Below, piece by piece: positions 36,341-45,273 of a stretch of DNA of 64,000 nt. The notes beneath the pieces are model-generated. The model did no database searches and had not been told where the DNA came from. It worked only from the letters and a program-made list of their open reading frames with translations. The position numbers were made by a program, and so were the translations under genes. Position 1 is the first letter of the stretch, and the number at the start of each line of letters is the position of its first letter. The stretch comes from Nesterenkonia sedimenti (GTDB lineage: Bacteria; Actinomycetota; Actinomycetes; Actinomycetales; Micrococcaceae): assembly GCF_012641515.1 (NCBI RefSeq), contig NZ_JABAHY010000009.1:1-64000 (forward strand), given 5' to 3'.

Positions 36341-36387
36341 AGGAGCCCCTCGGCTTACCGGTTGAACCGGTTCGCCGAGGGGCTCCT
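36341..36387. terminator. Strong bidirectional terminator after sdhB
   Basis: 14-bp perfect arms AGGAGCCCCTCGGC (36341-36354) and complement (36374-36387), enclosing a second small palindrome CCGGTTGAACCGG. The plus-strand stem is followed by TTCGTATCTTCT. It lies between convergent sdhB and the gene ending at 36405. Confidence 0.85.
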
Positions 36388-36404
36388 TCGTATCTTCTGC
36401 TGAA

Positions 36405-37531
36405 TTACATATTCTCCATCAGGTATGACTCGAACTCAGCTTCACTCATCGTCTGATCTGGGGAGGGCTCATCGGGAATCTCAGCACTGTTCCAGTCTGA
36501 GAACCCCATATAGGCTTCTTCGCCGTCCATGATTCCCTCTACATAGACCAGATAGGGCTCTGAGGAGTCTGCGACCACAGCCAGCTCCATCATCTCGCCC
36601 TCATCCTCGTAACTGTAGACCCAGACGTCCTGACCATCATGGGAGGACAGCTCTCCGGAGGTCGTCCCGCCCATCGCATCCGGGATTTCGTCGAGGTCGA
36701 AGTCCTGGGTCAGTTCAGCAATGTCGATTCCCAGGGGTTCGCCGGCGTCCATCCAATATCCGTCGAGGTCAGCTGCCATGGTTGAGAAATCAAGGTCCTG
36801 AAACTCAGGCGGGGCGGTCAGCTCTGCGATCCCGAGGAAGGTTTCTGCCGGCATATATGCGGTGGTACCTACATCGAGGATCTCGACGTCTGTGCCGAGC
36901 ATCTCGAAGCTCATCCAGAGGTTACCGCCGGGCTCCCCGGTGATGACCGCCTGCTGGGTCTCCCCTGGCACAGCGCCGAAATCCTCTGCCTCGTCGCCCC
37001 AGAAGTCTCCCTCGAGATCCAGACGGAGGGACTCTGCCGACTGCATCAGGCTGAAGGTATCGGTGGCGATGTCCTCGAAGTCAGGGACCTCGTCCTCCAT
37101 GGCGGGTTCCTCTCCCCCACCGTTGTCCTCTGGATCAGTCTCCCCGTTAACGTCGTCGCCGTTTTCCTCTTCATCGGTGGGAGCTTCCTGCTCGTTCTCG
37201 GTCTCCTCCGAGGCGGTGCCGCCGTTGTCATCGTCGTCGTCGCCCATGGCTTGGACCACCAGGAAGCCGACGACACCGCCGATGGCGGCTGCACCGACAC
37301 CAAGTGATCCCCAGAGCAGGCCGCGGTTGTTCTTGGGCAGTTCCTCCTCCTGGCCGGGCTGGGGTGGGTAGCCTCCGCCGTAGGGTGGCTGCTGGTAGCC
37401 CTGTTGCGGGGCTGTCCGGGCTGCGGAGGATAAGCGCCCTGGGTATAGGGGTCATGCCCATAGGGAGGCTGCTGAGGCTGTCCCTGACCAGGCTGCTGTG
37501 GCGGATAGTTGTTTCCGTCTTGGTCCGTCAT
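36405..37531 (-). pseudogene. Frameshifted single-pass membrane protein with LppX/LolA-like outer domain
   Basis: Two frames form one protein: a Pro/Gln/Gly/Tyr-rich cytosolic head from ATG 37531, which continues in another frame after about 37406-37411 (a run of four Gs in the plus strand), then a membrane helix with AAAIGGVVGFLVVQAMG, a Glu/Asp/Asn-rich linker of about 45 residues and an outer domain of about 215 residues. A single missing base in the G run restores the frame. The outer domain (FSLMQSAESLRL, MGFSDWNSAEIPDEP) recalls the LppX/LprG/LolA lipoprotein fold; this is a weak, from-memory resemblance. It may be a real mutation or a sequencing error. Confidence 0.68.
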
Positions 37532-37617
37532 TGTGTTTTCCGTTCCCTTGCTGGACCGATCTGTCGTCGGTATCAGTGTTCCATGATCCTAGGCAGTCTG
37601 CCTTAATGAATGGTGAA

Positions 37618-38742
37618 TCAACGGGCTTTCTCCGCCTGATCCGCCGCGGCAATCGCGCCCCAGGCTGAGGCCATGAGGTAGACGAGGCTGAAGAGATAGA
37701 AGTAGAAGAACAGACCCAGCACGGTCGCGAAGGGGGCCAGCACCGGGTTCTCAGTATCAGCGAAGTTATTCAGCAGTGTGGTCGAACCCAGGCGCAGCAG
37801 CGATGCCCCCAGGCCGGCTATCAGGGCTGACTGCCACAGTGCCGAGATCGGCATGACCAGGCGGGATGCCACTCTCATCAGCAGAACGGCTACGATCATG
37901 TCCAGGAACAGGGAGATGACCAGGGTCGCGATGCGGGTCAGCCGGTTGCCGATACCCTGGTGGTCCCAGTCGAAGAAGTCCCAGATCTCGTCGATGAACA
38001 CATTGCTGGCGACCCCGAGGGCGGCGGTGGTGAGGATGATGATGCCCAGGGTCAGCATGAGGCCGAGATCCCGGGTTTTGACCAGGATGACGTTTTCGGC
38101 CATCAGGGGGCGTTCCCAGATGCTGCGGATCCCTGAGCGTAGTCCGTGCATCCAGGACAGTGAGGTGATCACTGCCACTGGGACTGCCACTGCAAGGCTG
38201 AGCCCCAGTCCTGAGGTGCTGAACAGTTCTGAGGGCGAGGCGAGGTAACCGTCTCCGTAGCCGATGACCCCGGGCAGCACTGTGTTGACCGCCTCGACGA
38301 TGAGGGCCTGCATCTCTTCGTCGCCGCCGATGATGAGGCCAGCCACCGCGAAACTGGAGAACAGGATCGCGGCCACGGAGAAGAACATCATATAGGCGGC
38401 ACCGGCGGCCATCACCGTGCCGTAGTGGAAGAAGAAAAGGTTGAAGGCCCGGAGGAACCGGGTGCGCTGCAGGCGGGCCAAGCCCCAACCCAACAGGGGC
38501 ATGATCAGCCCGAAACCGCGGGTTCCCTGTCGTTTGGCACGCCCGTAGGCCATCCGGGCTTGCAGTTCGTCCTGTTTGAGCCGCTCGATGTTGAGCGGAT
38601 TGACTTTGGCCCGGACTTCGCGCCGCTCATCCAGCCTCTCCACCCGGGCTTTGGCGGCCTCAAGGATTCCGCCGCTGTCCTCCCCGTGTTGTCCGGGGCG
38701 GCCATTCTGGGCTCGCGGACGCAGGCGGGAGGGGTATGACAT
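37618..38742 (-). CDS. YihY/virulence factor BrkB family protein
   Basis: 374 residues: a polar, Arg-rich N-terminus of about 85, then six membrane helices. The BrkB/YihY hallmarks are FFHYGTVMAAGAAYMMFFSV and the C-terminal ASLLRLGSTTLLNNFADTE region. Once called RNase BN by mistake; now seen as a membrane protein family of unknown transport or envelope role. It begins 6 nt after the trpS stop and is surely co-transcribed with it. Confidence 0.88.
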   Translation of the reverse strand: MSYPSRLRPRAQNGRPGQHGEDSGGILEAAKARVERLDERREVRAKVNPLNIERLKQDELQARMAYGRAKRQGTRGFGLIMPLLGWGLARLQRTRFLRAFNLFFFHYGTVMAAGAAYMMFFSVAAILFSSFAVAGLIIGGDEEMQALIVEAVNTVLPGVIGYGDGYLASPSELFSTSGLGLSLAVAVPVAVITSLSWMHGLRSGIRSIWERPLMAENVILVKTRDLGLMLTLGIIILTTAALGVASNVFIDEIWDFFDWDHQGIGNRLTRIATLVISLFLDMIVAVLLMRVASRLVMPISALWQSALIAGLGASLLRLGSTTLLNNFADTENPVLAPFATVLGLFFYFYLFSLVYLMASAWGAIAAADQAEKAR

Positions 38743-38748
38743 ATCTGC

Positions 38749-39777
38749 CTACGCGGGGGCCGCCGGGAGGAATCCGACCTTGTCGTAGACATCAGCCAGG
38801 ACCTCGGAAGCCACCTCTCGGGCCTTGGCAGCTCCCTTGGCCAGCAGGGCCTCGAGCTGGGCGGGGTCTTCAAGCAGTTCCTCCGCGCGGTCGCGGATCG
38901 GGCCGAGGCGTTCCACAGCGATCTCGGCGAGGTCGACCTTGAGGTGGCCGTACATCTTGCCCTGGTACTGCTCGACGATCTCCTCGATGGGCTTATCGGT
39001 CAGAGCGGAGTAGATGCTCAGCAGGTTGGAGACACCGGGTTTGGTCTCCCGGTCGAAGCGGATCTCGGAGCCGTCGTCGGTGACTGCGGATTTGATCTTC
39101 TTGGCGATCTTCTTATCGGTGTCCAGGAGGTTGAGCAGGCCATTGGGGGATTCTGCCGATTTGGACATCTTTGCGGTGGGGTTCTGCAGGTCGTAGATCC
39201 GCGCGGCATCCTTGGGGATGATCGGCTCCGGGATCCGGAAGGTCTCGCCGAACCGGTGGTTGAACCGCTGGGCGAGGTTGCGGGTGAGCTCCACATGCTG
39301 TTTCTGATCCTCACCCACCGGCACCGCATGGGGCTGGTAGAGCAGAATATCGGCGGCCTGGAGCATGGGGTAGGTGAAGAGCCCGACGCCGGCAGAGTCA
39401 GCGCCCTGCTTGGCGGATTTGTCCTTGAACTGGTTCATCCGCCCGGCCTCGCCCATACCGGTCTGGCAGATCATGACCCAGGCCAGCTGGGCGTGTTCGG
39501 GGACGTGAGACTGCACGAAGAGGGTCGAGCGATCGGGGTCGATTCCGCCGGCGATGTACTGGGCTGCGGTGCGGCGGACCCGCTCCTGCAGTTCCTCCCG
39601 AGGCTGGGGCACGGTGATGGCGTGCATATCGGGGATGAAGAAGAACGCGTCGTACTCCTCCTGCATCCGGACCCAGTTGACCAACGCCCCGAGGTAGTTG
39701 CCCAGGTGCAGGGAGTCGGCTGAGGGCTGCATACCGGAGAGTATGCGTGCCCCGGCTTTTGCGGCGTCGTCGGTCAC
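38749..39777 (-). CDS. trpS: Tryptophanyl-tRNA synthetase
   Basis: Class I synthetase of 342 residues charging tRNA-Trp. The HIGH-equivalent is [14 protein letters not shown] (about 18-31), the KMSKS loop is [11 protein letters not shown], and the Trp-pocket region ([13 protein letters not shown]-type, here [14 protein letters not shown]) is intact. Start is GTG 39777. No leader peptide or T-box was seen in the 85 bp upstream. Confidence 0.95.
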   Translation of the reverse strand: MTDDAAKAGARILSGMQPSADSLHLGNYLGALVNWVRMQEEYDAFFFIPDMHAITVPQPREELQERVRRTAAQYIAGGIDPDRSTLFVQSHVPEHAQLAWVMICQTGMGEAGRMNQFKDKSAKQGADSAGVGLFTYPMLQAADILLYQPHAVPVGEDQKQHVELTRNLAQRFNHRFGETFRIPEPIIPKDAARIYDLQNPTAKMSKSAESPNGLLNLLDTDKKIAKKIKSAVTDDGSEIRFDRETKPGVSNLLSIYSALTDKPIEEIVEQYQGKMYGHLKVDLAEIAVERLGPIRDRAEELLEDPAQLEALLAKGAAKAREVASEVLADVYDKVGFLPAAPA

Positions 39778-39862
39778 GTCACGTCCTTCAAGAAAATGAT
39801 CAGGGAATGCTGATAAGTCCAGCTCATTGTAAGACCTGGGCCACCGGCTGTGCAGAGTTGTT

Positions 39863-40987
39863 TCAGCGCATCGGCACGGTGAACTGCGAGGTGGTCAGCT
39901 GCTCCAGCAGCTCAGTTTTGACCGCGTAGCCGCGTCCTGCGGTGGTGGGGACTTCGATCTGCCCCTCGGTCATCACCACTTCGGGTTCGATGATGTCCTC
40001 GGCCCAGTACCGGGAGGAGGGGGCGGTGTCCCCGGGGAGGTTGAAACCGGCGAGGCTGGCGATGGCCACGTTATGGGCCCTGCCGATACCGGTCTCCAGC
40101 ATCCCGCCGCACCAGAGTTCGATGCCGGATTCCCGGCAGAGCTGTTCGATCTTCAGGGATTCAGCCAGACCTCCGACCCGGCCGATCTTGAGGTTGATGA
40201 TCCGGCAGGATTCCAGCTCCAGGGCCTGACGGGCATCGTCATAGGAGTGGATGGATTCATCGAGGCAGACCGGGGTGCTGATGGCTGCCTGCAGATGGCG
40301 GTGGTCGACGATGTCGTCGTGGGCCAGGGGCTGTTCGACCATCAGGAGGTTGAGCTCGTCCATGGCCTGGAAGAGTTCGATGTCGTTGAGGGTGTAGGCG
40401 GAGTTCGCATCGGCCATGATGACCGTATCGGGGAATTCCCGGCGGACCTCGCGCAGCATCTCGAGGTCACGGCCGGGTGCGATTTTGATCTTGATGCGCT
40501 TATATCCGGCATCCACGGCGGCACCGACGGTTTCGACCAGCTCGGCATCGGTGGGTTTGATCCCGATGCTCAGGCCGACGTCGACCCGGTCTTTGCTGCC
40601 GCCGAGGGCCTTGGCCAGTGAGATGCCCTCACGGCTGGCCCAGAGGTCCCAGACTGCGCCTTCGATGGCGGCTTTGGCCATGTTGTTTCGCTTGATGGGT
40701 GCCAGCAGTTCGCTGATTTCACGGGGGTGGCTGATCTCGGCACCGGCTAGGCGGGGCAGGATGTACTCCTGCAGCGCCAGAGCGCAGGTTCCGGTGGCTT
40801 CCTCGGAGTAGAGGGGTTCAGCCATGGCCACGCATTCGCCGTATCCGGTGCTGCCTTCGCCGTCGGAGGCCTCCACGATCAGCAGGTCCCGGTGGGTCTG
40901 GGTGCCGAAACTGGTGGTGAACGGAGTCAGCATCTCCATGGACACGCGGCGGACAGTGACGGAATCTAACTGCATGGCGGCACTCAT
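39863..40987 (-). CDS. menC: N-acylamino acid racemase / o-succinylbenzoate synthase (enolase superfamily)
   Basis: 374 residues with enolase-superfamily capping domain and barrel. Catalytic residues are present: KIK (Lys166/Lys168), metal ligands Asp193 (MADANSAYT), Glu218 (VEQPLAHDD) and Asp243 (LDESIHS), and Lys267 ([10 protein letters not shown]). Motifs and spacing match the NSAR/OSBS type II subgroup (Amycolatopsis N-succinylamino acid racemase), which can act in menaquinone synthesis, racemise N-acylamino acids, or both. No men genes are near; the downstream region carries M20, amidase and D-aminoacylase genes, which favours the racemase role. Symbol is provisional. Confidence 0.85.
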   Translation of the reverse strand: MSAAMQLDSVTVRRVSMEMLTPFTTSFGTQTHRDLLIVEASDGEGSTGYGECVAMAEPLYSEEATGTCALALQEYILPRLAGAEISHPREISELLAPIKRNNMAKAAIEGAVWDLWASREGISLAKALGGSKDRVDVGLSIGIKPTDAELVETVGAAVDAGYKRIKIKIAPGRDLEMLREVRREFPDTVIMADANSAYTLNDIELFQAMDELNLLMVEQPLAHDDIVDHRHLQAAISTPVCLDESIHSYDDARQALELESCRIINLKIGRVGGLAESLKIEQLCRESGIELWCGGMLETGIGRAHNVAIASLAGFNLPGDTAPSSRYWAEDIIEPEVVMTEGQIEVPTTAGRGYAVKTELLEQLTTSQFTVPMR

Positions 40988-41048
40988 TCACTTCTGTGGA
41001 GGTCAGTTACCTTTATGACAGTATCACTGGCCTGCCCGAGGAAATCGC

Positions 41049-41324
41049 CTAGTCACCGAGGTTGAAACCGGTTTCTAGATCGCGTTGGGAGAAAGTGCGG
41101 AAGGCGACCATCGTCTCGGTGCTGTGGATGGCCCCGGCTTTGGAGATCTTTCCGGGCACGAGGTCGCTGAGGTCTTCGAAGTCAGGCACTTTGACGATGA
41201 CGACAAGGTCCCAGGCTCCGGTGACGGAGTAGACGGCTTCGACTTCTTCAATGGATGAGATCTTCTCGGCAGTCTCCGGGATCTTATCCGGGTCCGTCTT
41301 GATCATGGTGATGGCGGTGATCAT
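41049..41324 (-). CDS. Stand-alone Lrp/AsnC ligand-binding (RAM) domain protein
   Basis: 91 residues matching only the C-terminal amino-acid-binding (RAM/ACT-like) domain of Lrp/AsnC regulators: an ITAITMIKTD strand, then VYSVTGAWDLVVIVKVPD and STETMVAFRTFS. The N-terminal helix-turn-helix is absent and the protein starts at a clean ATG, so it is a natural short form (SraM-like), not a truncation. Such proteins may sense amino acids or modulate full-length Lrp. Placed between the racemase and a divergent MFS carrier at the edge of the amino-acid island. Confidence 0.88.
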   Translation of the reverse strand: MITAITMIKTDPDKIPETAEKISSIEEVEAVYSVTGAWDLVVIVKVPDFEDLSDLVPGKISKAGAIHSTETMVAFRTFSQRDLETGFNLGD

Positions 41325-41430
41325 AGTTGCTCCCTTATCTGAGGTGAGTATCTGAGGACAAGCATGCAGCTGCCCAGTCCCCTGATAATGTATCGACTAT
41401 TTTCGGGCACTACCGTGGAGGAGACACAGC

Positions 41431-42825
41431 ATGGCAACCCCGGCTCAGACGGCTTGGAACGTCCCGAACCGCGTCACCACTACTGTCCTCATAGCGTGTT
41501 GGCTCTCCATCTTGGCCGAAGGGTACGACATCGGTGTGCTTGGGGCAGTCCTTCCCTCACTGGCCGATTATGAGCCATGGGACCTTTCACCTGTGCAACT
41601 GGCAGGGTTGGGCTCCTATGCGCTGATCGGCATGCTGATCGGTGCGCTCTTCATCGGCCAACTCAGCGACCTCTTCGGCAGGCGCCGGGTCCTACTGGCC
41701 TCCTTCGTCCTCTATAACGCCGCAGCCTTAGGTGCCGCCCTAGCGCCCACGGCCGAGGTATTCGGCCTCTTCCGTTTCATCGGAGGCCTGGGGATGGGCG
41801 GGCTGATGCCCATCGCAGCAGCCATGACCATTGAATTCTCTCCACCATGGCGACGCTCAATGAACTACACCCTGATGTTCTCTGCCTACTCATTCGGCAT
41901 CGTCGTTGCTGCCATGGTCGCCCTGGTGACCTTCACCTCCACGGATAACCCTGAAGCCTGGCGATGGGTTGTAGGAATCGGGGCTGTACCGCTGCTGCTT
42001 TACCCGCTGATTTCGAAGATGATGCCGGAGTCGCTCGAGTATCTGGTCAATAAGGATAGGACCGAGCAGGCGCTTTCGCAGGCAAACCGGATGGGAATTT
42101 CCGACTTCGACCCCGACACAGTGCGCATCGCTGAATCGGAGAAAGTCTCCAGTGTTCCGTGGCGCCAGGTTCTAGCCGTGATGTTCACCCGGAAGTTCAT
42201 CCGCTCAACCATCTTCTTCTGGGTAGGCCTCTTCATGGGCCTGTTGCTGGTCTACGGTCTCAATACCTGGCTCCCCTCCATCATGCGCGATGCCGGGTAC
42301 AACCTGGGCAGTTCGCTGACCTTCCTGCTGGTCTTCAGCCTCACTGCCGGCTTCGGCGGGATCCTCGTAGGCTGGCTGGCAGACCGGCTGGGCCAACAGA
42401 CCGTCCTTGTCGTCTTCTACACCCTCGGCGGCCTAGGCGTTCTGCTGCTGATGATGGACTTCCCCTTCATGGTCAACATGATTCTGGTCGGTTTCGCGGG
42501 CCTCGGTGCTATCGCCACCTCAGCGATCCTGACCGGATTCATCACCGATTACTATCCGCCCAATGCCCGAGCCACCGCCGCTGGTTGGGCCTTGAGCTTT
42601 GCCCGTGTGGGCGCCATCCTCGGCCCCTTCGTGGGTGGTTGGATCACCGCTTCAGCTCTTGGCTTTGAGTGGAACTTCTATATCTTCGCGATGGTGGCTG
42701 GGCTCGCGGCGTTCTGCCTGGCCTGTATCCCCCGTCAGCGGCCAAGCGTCACAGCCATCGAGAAGATGGTTGAAGAACGTGCCGCTGCCGAAGCCCCCAA
42801 GGCTGCGGAGAAGGAGCTGTCGTGA
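41431..42825 (+). CDS. MFS transporter, aromatic acid:H+ symporter (AAHS) family
   Basis: 464 residues, 12 membrane helices. AAHS/sugar-porter signatures include the first-loop GQLSDLFGRRRVLL, GLGMGGLMPIAAAMTIEFSP and the second-half WLADRLGQQ. The family imports benzoate, 4-hydroxybenzoate and related acids, but also other organic acids. SD GGAGGAG lies 7 nt before the ATG. The stop overlaps the GTG start of the next gene, an alpha/beta hydrolase (GTGA), so carrier and hydrolase form a pair. Confidence 0.9.
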   Translation: MATPAQTAWNVPNRVTTTVLIACWLSILAEGYDIGVLGAVLPSLADYEPWDLSPVQLAGLGSYALIGMLIGALFIGQLSDLFGRRRVLLASFVLYNAAALGAALAPTAEVFGLFRFIGGLGMGGLMPIAAAMTIEFSPPWRRSMNYTLMFSAYSFGIVVAAMVALVTFTSTDNPEAWRWVVGIGAVPLLLYPLISKMMPESLEYLVNKDRTEQALSQANRMGISDFDPDTVRIAESEKVSSVPWRQVLAVMFTRKFIRSTIFFWVGLFMGLLLVYGLNTWLPSIMRDAGYNLGSSLTFLLVFSLTAGFGGILVGWLADRLGQQTVLVVFYTLGGLGVLLLMMDFPFMVNMILVGFAGLGAIATSAILTGFITDYYPPNARATAAGWALSFARVGAILGPFVGGWITASALGFEWNFYIFAMVAGLAAFCLACIPRQRPSVTAIEKMVEERAAAEAPKAAEKELS

Positions 42826-43568
42826 CAGCTGATGATGCCAGTGTTCTCCAGCGCCCCGCCGAGCCCCCTGATTTCTTACACGCTTACGGCACTGAGGAAG
42901 AGCATATCGCCGATGTCTGGAAACCCCAGCAGCAGACGGATCGACCGCTGATCCTCTTCCTTCATGGCGGATACTGGCGCCCGAAGATAGACCGTCAGCA
43001 CGCTCGTCATACCTGCGCAGAGTTGAGCAGACGAGGTTGGCCGGTGGCTTCCCTGGAGTACCCACGGGTGCCTGGTGACCCCGATCAATCGCACCGTGCA
43101 GTCCAGCAGGGCGTCCAGGCGCTTCCGGAATCACTGGGCTTCCAGGATGCGCTTCTGGTGGGCCATTCTGCAGGTGGGCAACTGTCTCTCTGGCTTGCCG
43201 CCACATCGCCGCCGGCTTCCCTCCGCGGGGTTCTGGCCCTTGCCCCAGTGGCTGATTTGAAGCAGGCACACACCATGGAACTGGGGGAAGGTGCGGTGGC
43301 GGATTTCCTGGGCGAAGACCCCACTGCCCGACCTGACCTTGACCCTGCACAGCACCCGGCCCCTGAAGTTCCTACAACAGTGCTGCACGGAGTCCACGAC
43401 TCCCGAGTACCGGTGAGCATCAGCGAGGACTACGTGCAATCACACCCGAGCGTGAGGCTTCTCAGGCTCGATCCTGGAGATCACTTCACGGTGATCGACC
43501 CAGAACAGTCTCAATGGCGTCATATCCCAGCCGAGCTGGAGCGGCTCCAGGGTCAGTCGCTCTCATAG
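42822..43568 (+). CDS. Alpha/beta hydrolase (kynurenine formamidase-like)
   Basis: 248 residues, cytosolic. Oxyanion motif HGGYWR (48-53), nucleophile Ser116 in GHSAGGQ, acid Asp192 (HGVHDSRVP) and His220 (PGDHFTVID). HGG before GxSxGG and the size place it among the hormone-sensitive-lipase/kynurenine-formamidase group. Coupled translationally to the aromatic-acid-type carrier upstream, so uptake and hydrolysis of an aryl formamide or ester is a fair guess. The 3' end overlaps the convergent binding-protein gene by 16 bp. Confidence 0.82.
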   Translation: MTADDASVLQRPAEPPDFLHAYGTEEEHIADVWKPQQQTDRPLILFLHGGYWRPKIDRQHARHTCAELSRRGWPVASLEYPRVPGDPDQSHRAVQQGVQALPESLGFQDALLVGHSAGGQLSLWLAATSPPASLRGVLALAPVADLKQAHTMELGEGAVADFLGEDPTARPDLDPAQHPAPEVPTTVLHGVHDSRVPVSISEDYVQSHPSVRLLRLDPGDHFTVIDPEQSQWRHIPAELERLQGQSLS

Positions 43569-45112
43569 ACGTTGTAGAAGATGTCCCCGGAGAGCGGAGC
43601 GTATTCGTAGCCCTCGATATCGGCACGCATGCCGGTGACTGTCCACTTATCCCCGAACTTCACCATCGGCAGATAGTCGTAGAAGCCCTGCTGAAGGTCC
43701 TCTGCGGCATCTAGAGCGGATTCCTCATCGGCAGCGGTGCTGATCTGGTCCAGGGCTACAGCGATATCCTCACTGTCTGTCCAGCCCGGCCAGTTGTCAT
43801 AGAGGAAGACATAGGTCGCCGGCACGGTAACCGGAGCGAATCCGGTGATGAAGATGTCATAGGCCTCCGGGTCGGTCCGGTTCTGCAGGACAGTGGCCCA
43901 GTCGGTGACATCCAGCTCAACGTTCATCCCCGCCTCTTCGAGCTGCTGCTGCAGGGGGACTGCGGCGTTGTAGTGGTCGTCGTACTCGCGGGTGGTCAGG
44001 ATAGTGACCGTCTCACCATCATAGCCGGCGTCCTCCAGGAGGTCCTCGACCACGGCGGGATCGTCATTTTCGAACAGCTCCTGACCCACATCGGAGTACC
44101 AGGCGGAGTCCTCCGGCATCAGAGCACCATTGGTGTTGTAGAACTCCTCATCGACAAAGGCGGACTGCTGAAGCTCCTGGGCATCAATAGCAGCCAATAC
44201 CGCCTGTCGCATGGTGACATCGGACATCAGGCCCTCGGACTTATTAAAGACCGCTCCGTTAAAGCCCTGTTCCCCGGAGACCAGCTCTAAGTTGCCGTCA
44301 CCTTCAAGCATTTCGACATTGTCCAGCGGTAGGGCGTTGGCGGCGTCGTACTCACCGGACTGAAGACCCGAAACCCGAGTGGAGGAGTCGGTGACGATAT
44401 GGAAGGTGATGGTGTCGTAGTAGGGGGCCTTCTCCCCTGCCGTTCCACTTGCCTCACCCTCTGGTGGCTCGTAGTCCTCGAAGCGCTCCAGACGGATGAA
44501 CTGATCTGTGGACCACTCGGCCATCTCATAGGGGCCGGTGCCGATGAACTCCTCAACCCCTTCTTCGGGGGCGTTCTCGATGATCTCTGCAGGCATGATC
44601 ACCGGCAGCTGGGACTGATCGGCCAGAAGTTCAACGGCGATATACATCGGCTCCGGAAGGGTCACGGTCACCACGCCTTCCTCCGGCGAGCTCACCTCGG
44701 CCTCGCTGAAGAAGGTCTGCCCGGCACCAGAACGCTCAATCCACCCTTCGAGTGAGGCGACCACATCCTCAGCCTCCATCTCTGAACCGTCGTGGAAGAG
44801 CACTCCCTCGCGCAGGGTGAAGGTGATCTCCAGTCCGTCCTCGGAGACTTCGTAGTCCTCGGCCAGTACAGTCTGGACCTCACCTTCGGCGTCGATGGTG
44901 ATCAGCGGCTCATAGAAGTTCCGGGAAATATCGCGGGTGGAAGTGGCTGTGGTGACTAAGGGATCCAGTGTTGGGGGCTGGGCGTTCCAACCGATGTTGA
45001 ACTCCCCTCCTCCACCTTCGCCGGCAGTTCCATTGCTGCCGTCCCCACCTCCGCAGGCGCTGAGGGTCAGAGTCAGGATGGCCCCTGTGGTGATCACTTT
45101 GCGGGTTGTCAT
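43553..45112 (-). CDS. ABC transporter substrate-binding lipoprotein, peptide family 5 (copy 1)
   Basis: 519 residues. Lipoprotein signal with lipobox LSAC (Cys20) then a Gly/Asn-rich linker; the rest is a SBP_bac_5 protein (DppA/OppA type) with LAEDYEVSEDGLEITFTLREGVLFHDG, GTGPYEM and SGEYDAANALPLDN. It should bind peptides or peptide-like amides outside and deliver them to a dipeptide-type permease, presumably DppBCDF at 56.7-60.8 kb. GAGG lies 6 nt before the ATG. It stands alone with no linked permease and faces the divergent CapA-M20 pair. Confidence 0.92.
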   Translation of the reverse strand: MTTRKVITTGAILTLTLSACGGGDGSNGTAGEGGGGEFNIGWNAQPPTLDPLVTTATSTRDISRNFYEPLITIDAEGEVQTVLAEDYEVSEDGLEITFTLREGVLFHDGSEMEAEDVVASLEGWIERSGAGQTFFSEAEVSSPEEGVVTVTLPEPMYIAVELLADQSQLPVIMPAEIIENAPEEGVEEFIGTGPYEMAEWSTDQFIRLERFEDYEPPEGEASGTAGEKAPYYDTITFHIVTDSSTRVSGLQSGEYDAANALPLDNVEMLEGDGNLELVSGEQGFNGAVFNKSEGLMSDVTMRQAVLAAIDAQELQQSAFVDEEFYNTNGALMPEDSAWYSDVGQELFENDDPAVVEDLLEDAGYDGETVTILTTREYDDHYNAAVPLQQQLEEAGMNVELDVTDWATVLQNRTDPEAYDIFITGFAPVTVPATYVFLYDNWPGWTDSEDIAVALDQISTAADEESALDAAEDLQQGFYDYLPMVKFGDKWTVTGMRADIEGYEYAPLSGDIFYNVYESD

Positions 45113-45182
45113 GTTCGTCCTCGCAGTTGGTCCGGTGGCTGAGTGATTCTTCGCGATCCGTCTCTTCTTATGAATTGTTCAA

Positions 45183-45188
45183 ACTATA
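45183..45188 (-). promoter_or_regulatory. Possible -10 box for binding-protein gene 1
   Basis: Minus-strand TATAGT (45188-45183), about 70 nt before the ATG at 45112, in the divergent intergenic region shared with the CapA gene. Confidence 0.4.
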
Positions 45189-45252
45189 CATTCGATTTTC
45201 GTTCACCTGTGGACCAAGTCACTGTGATCAACACACCCATGGGCTAAGGTGT

Positions 45253-45270
45253 GGACTAATTGTCCAATTA
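45253..45270. promoter_or_regulatory. Dyad, candidate operator (copy 1)
   Basis: Two overlapping dyads: GGAC-TAATT-GTCC (45253-45265) and TAATTG-TC-CAATTA (45257-45270). The 11-mer GACTAATTGTC recurs exactly at 52708-52718, in front of another binding-protein gene. It ends 3 bp before the earliest plausible CapA start codon. Confidence 0.45.
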
Positions 45271-45273
45271 ATC

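Noticed and set aside
39863-40987. Calling the enolase-family protein a menaquinone enzyme only
   Set aside because: No other men gene is visible and the neighbourhood is amino-acid amide hydrolysis; both roles remain possible.
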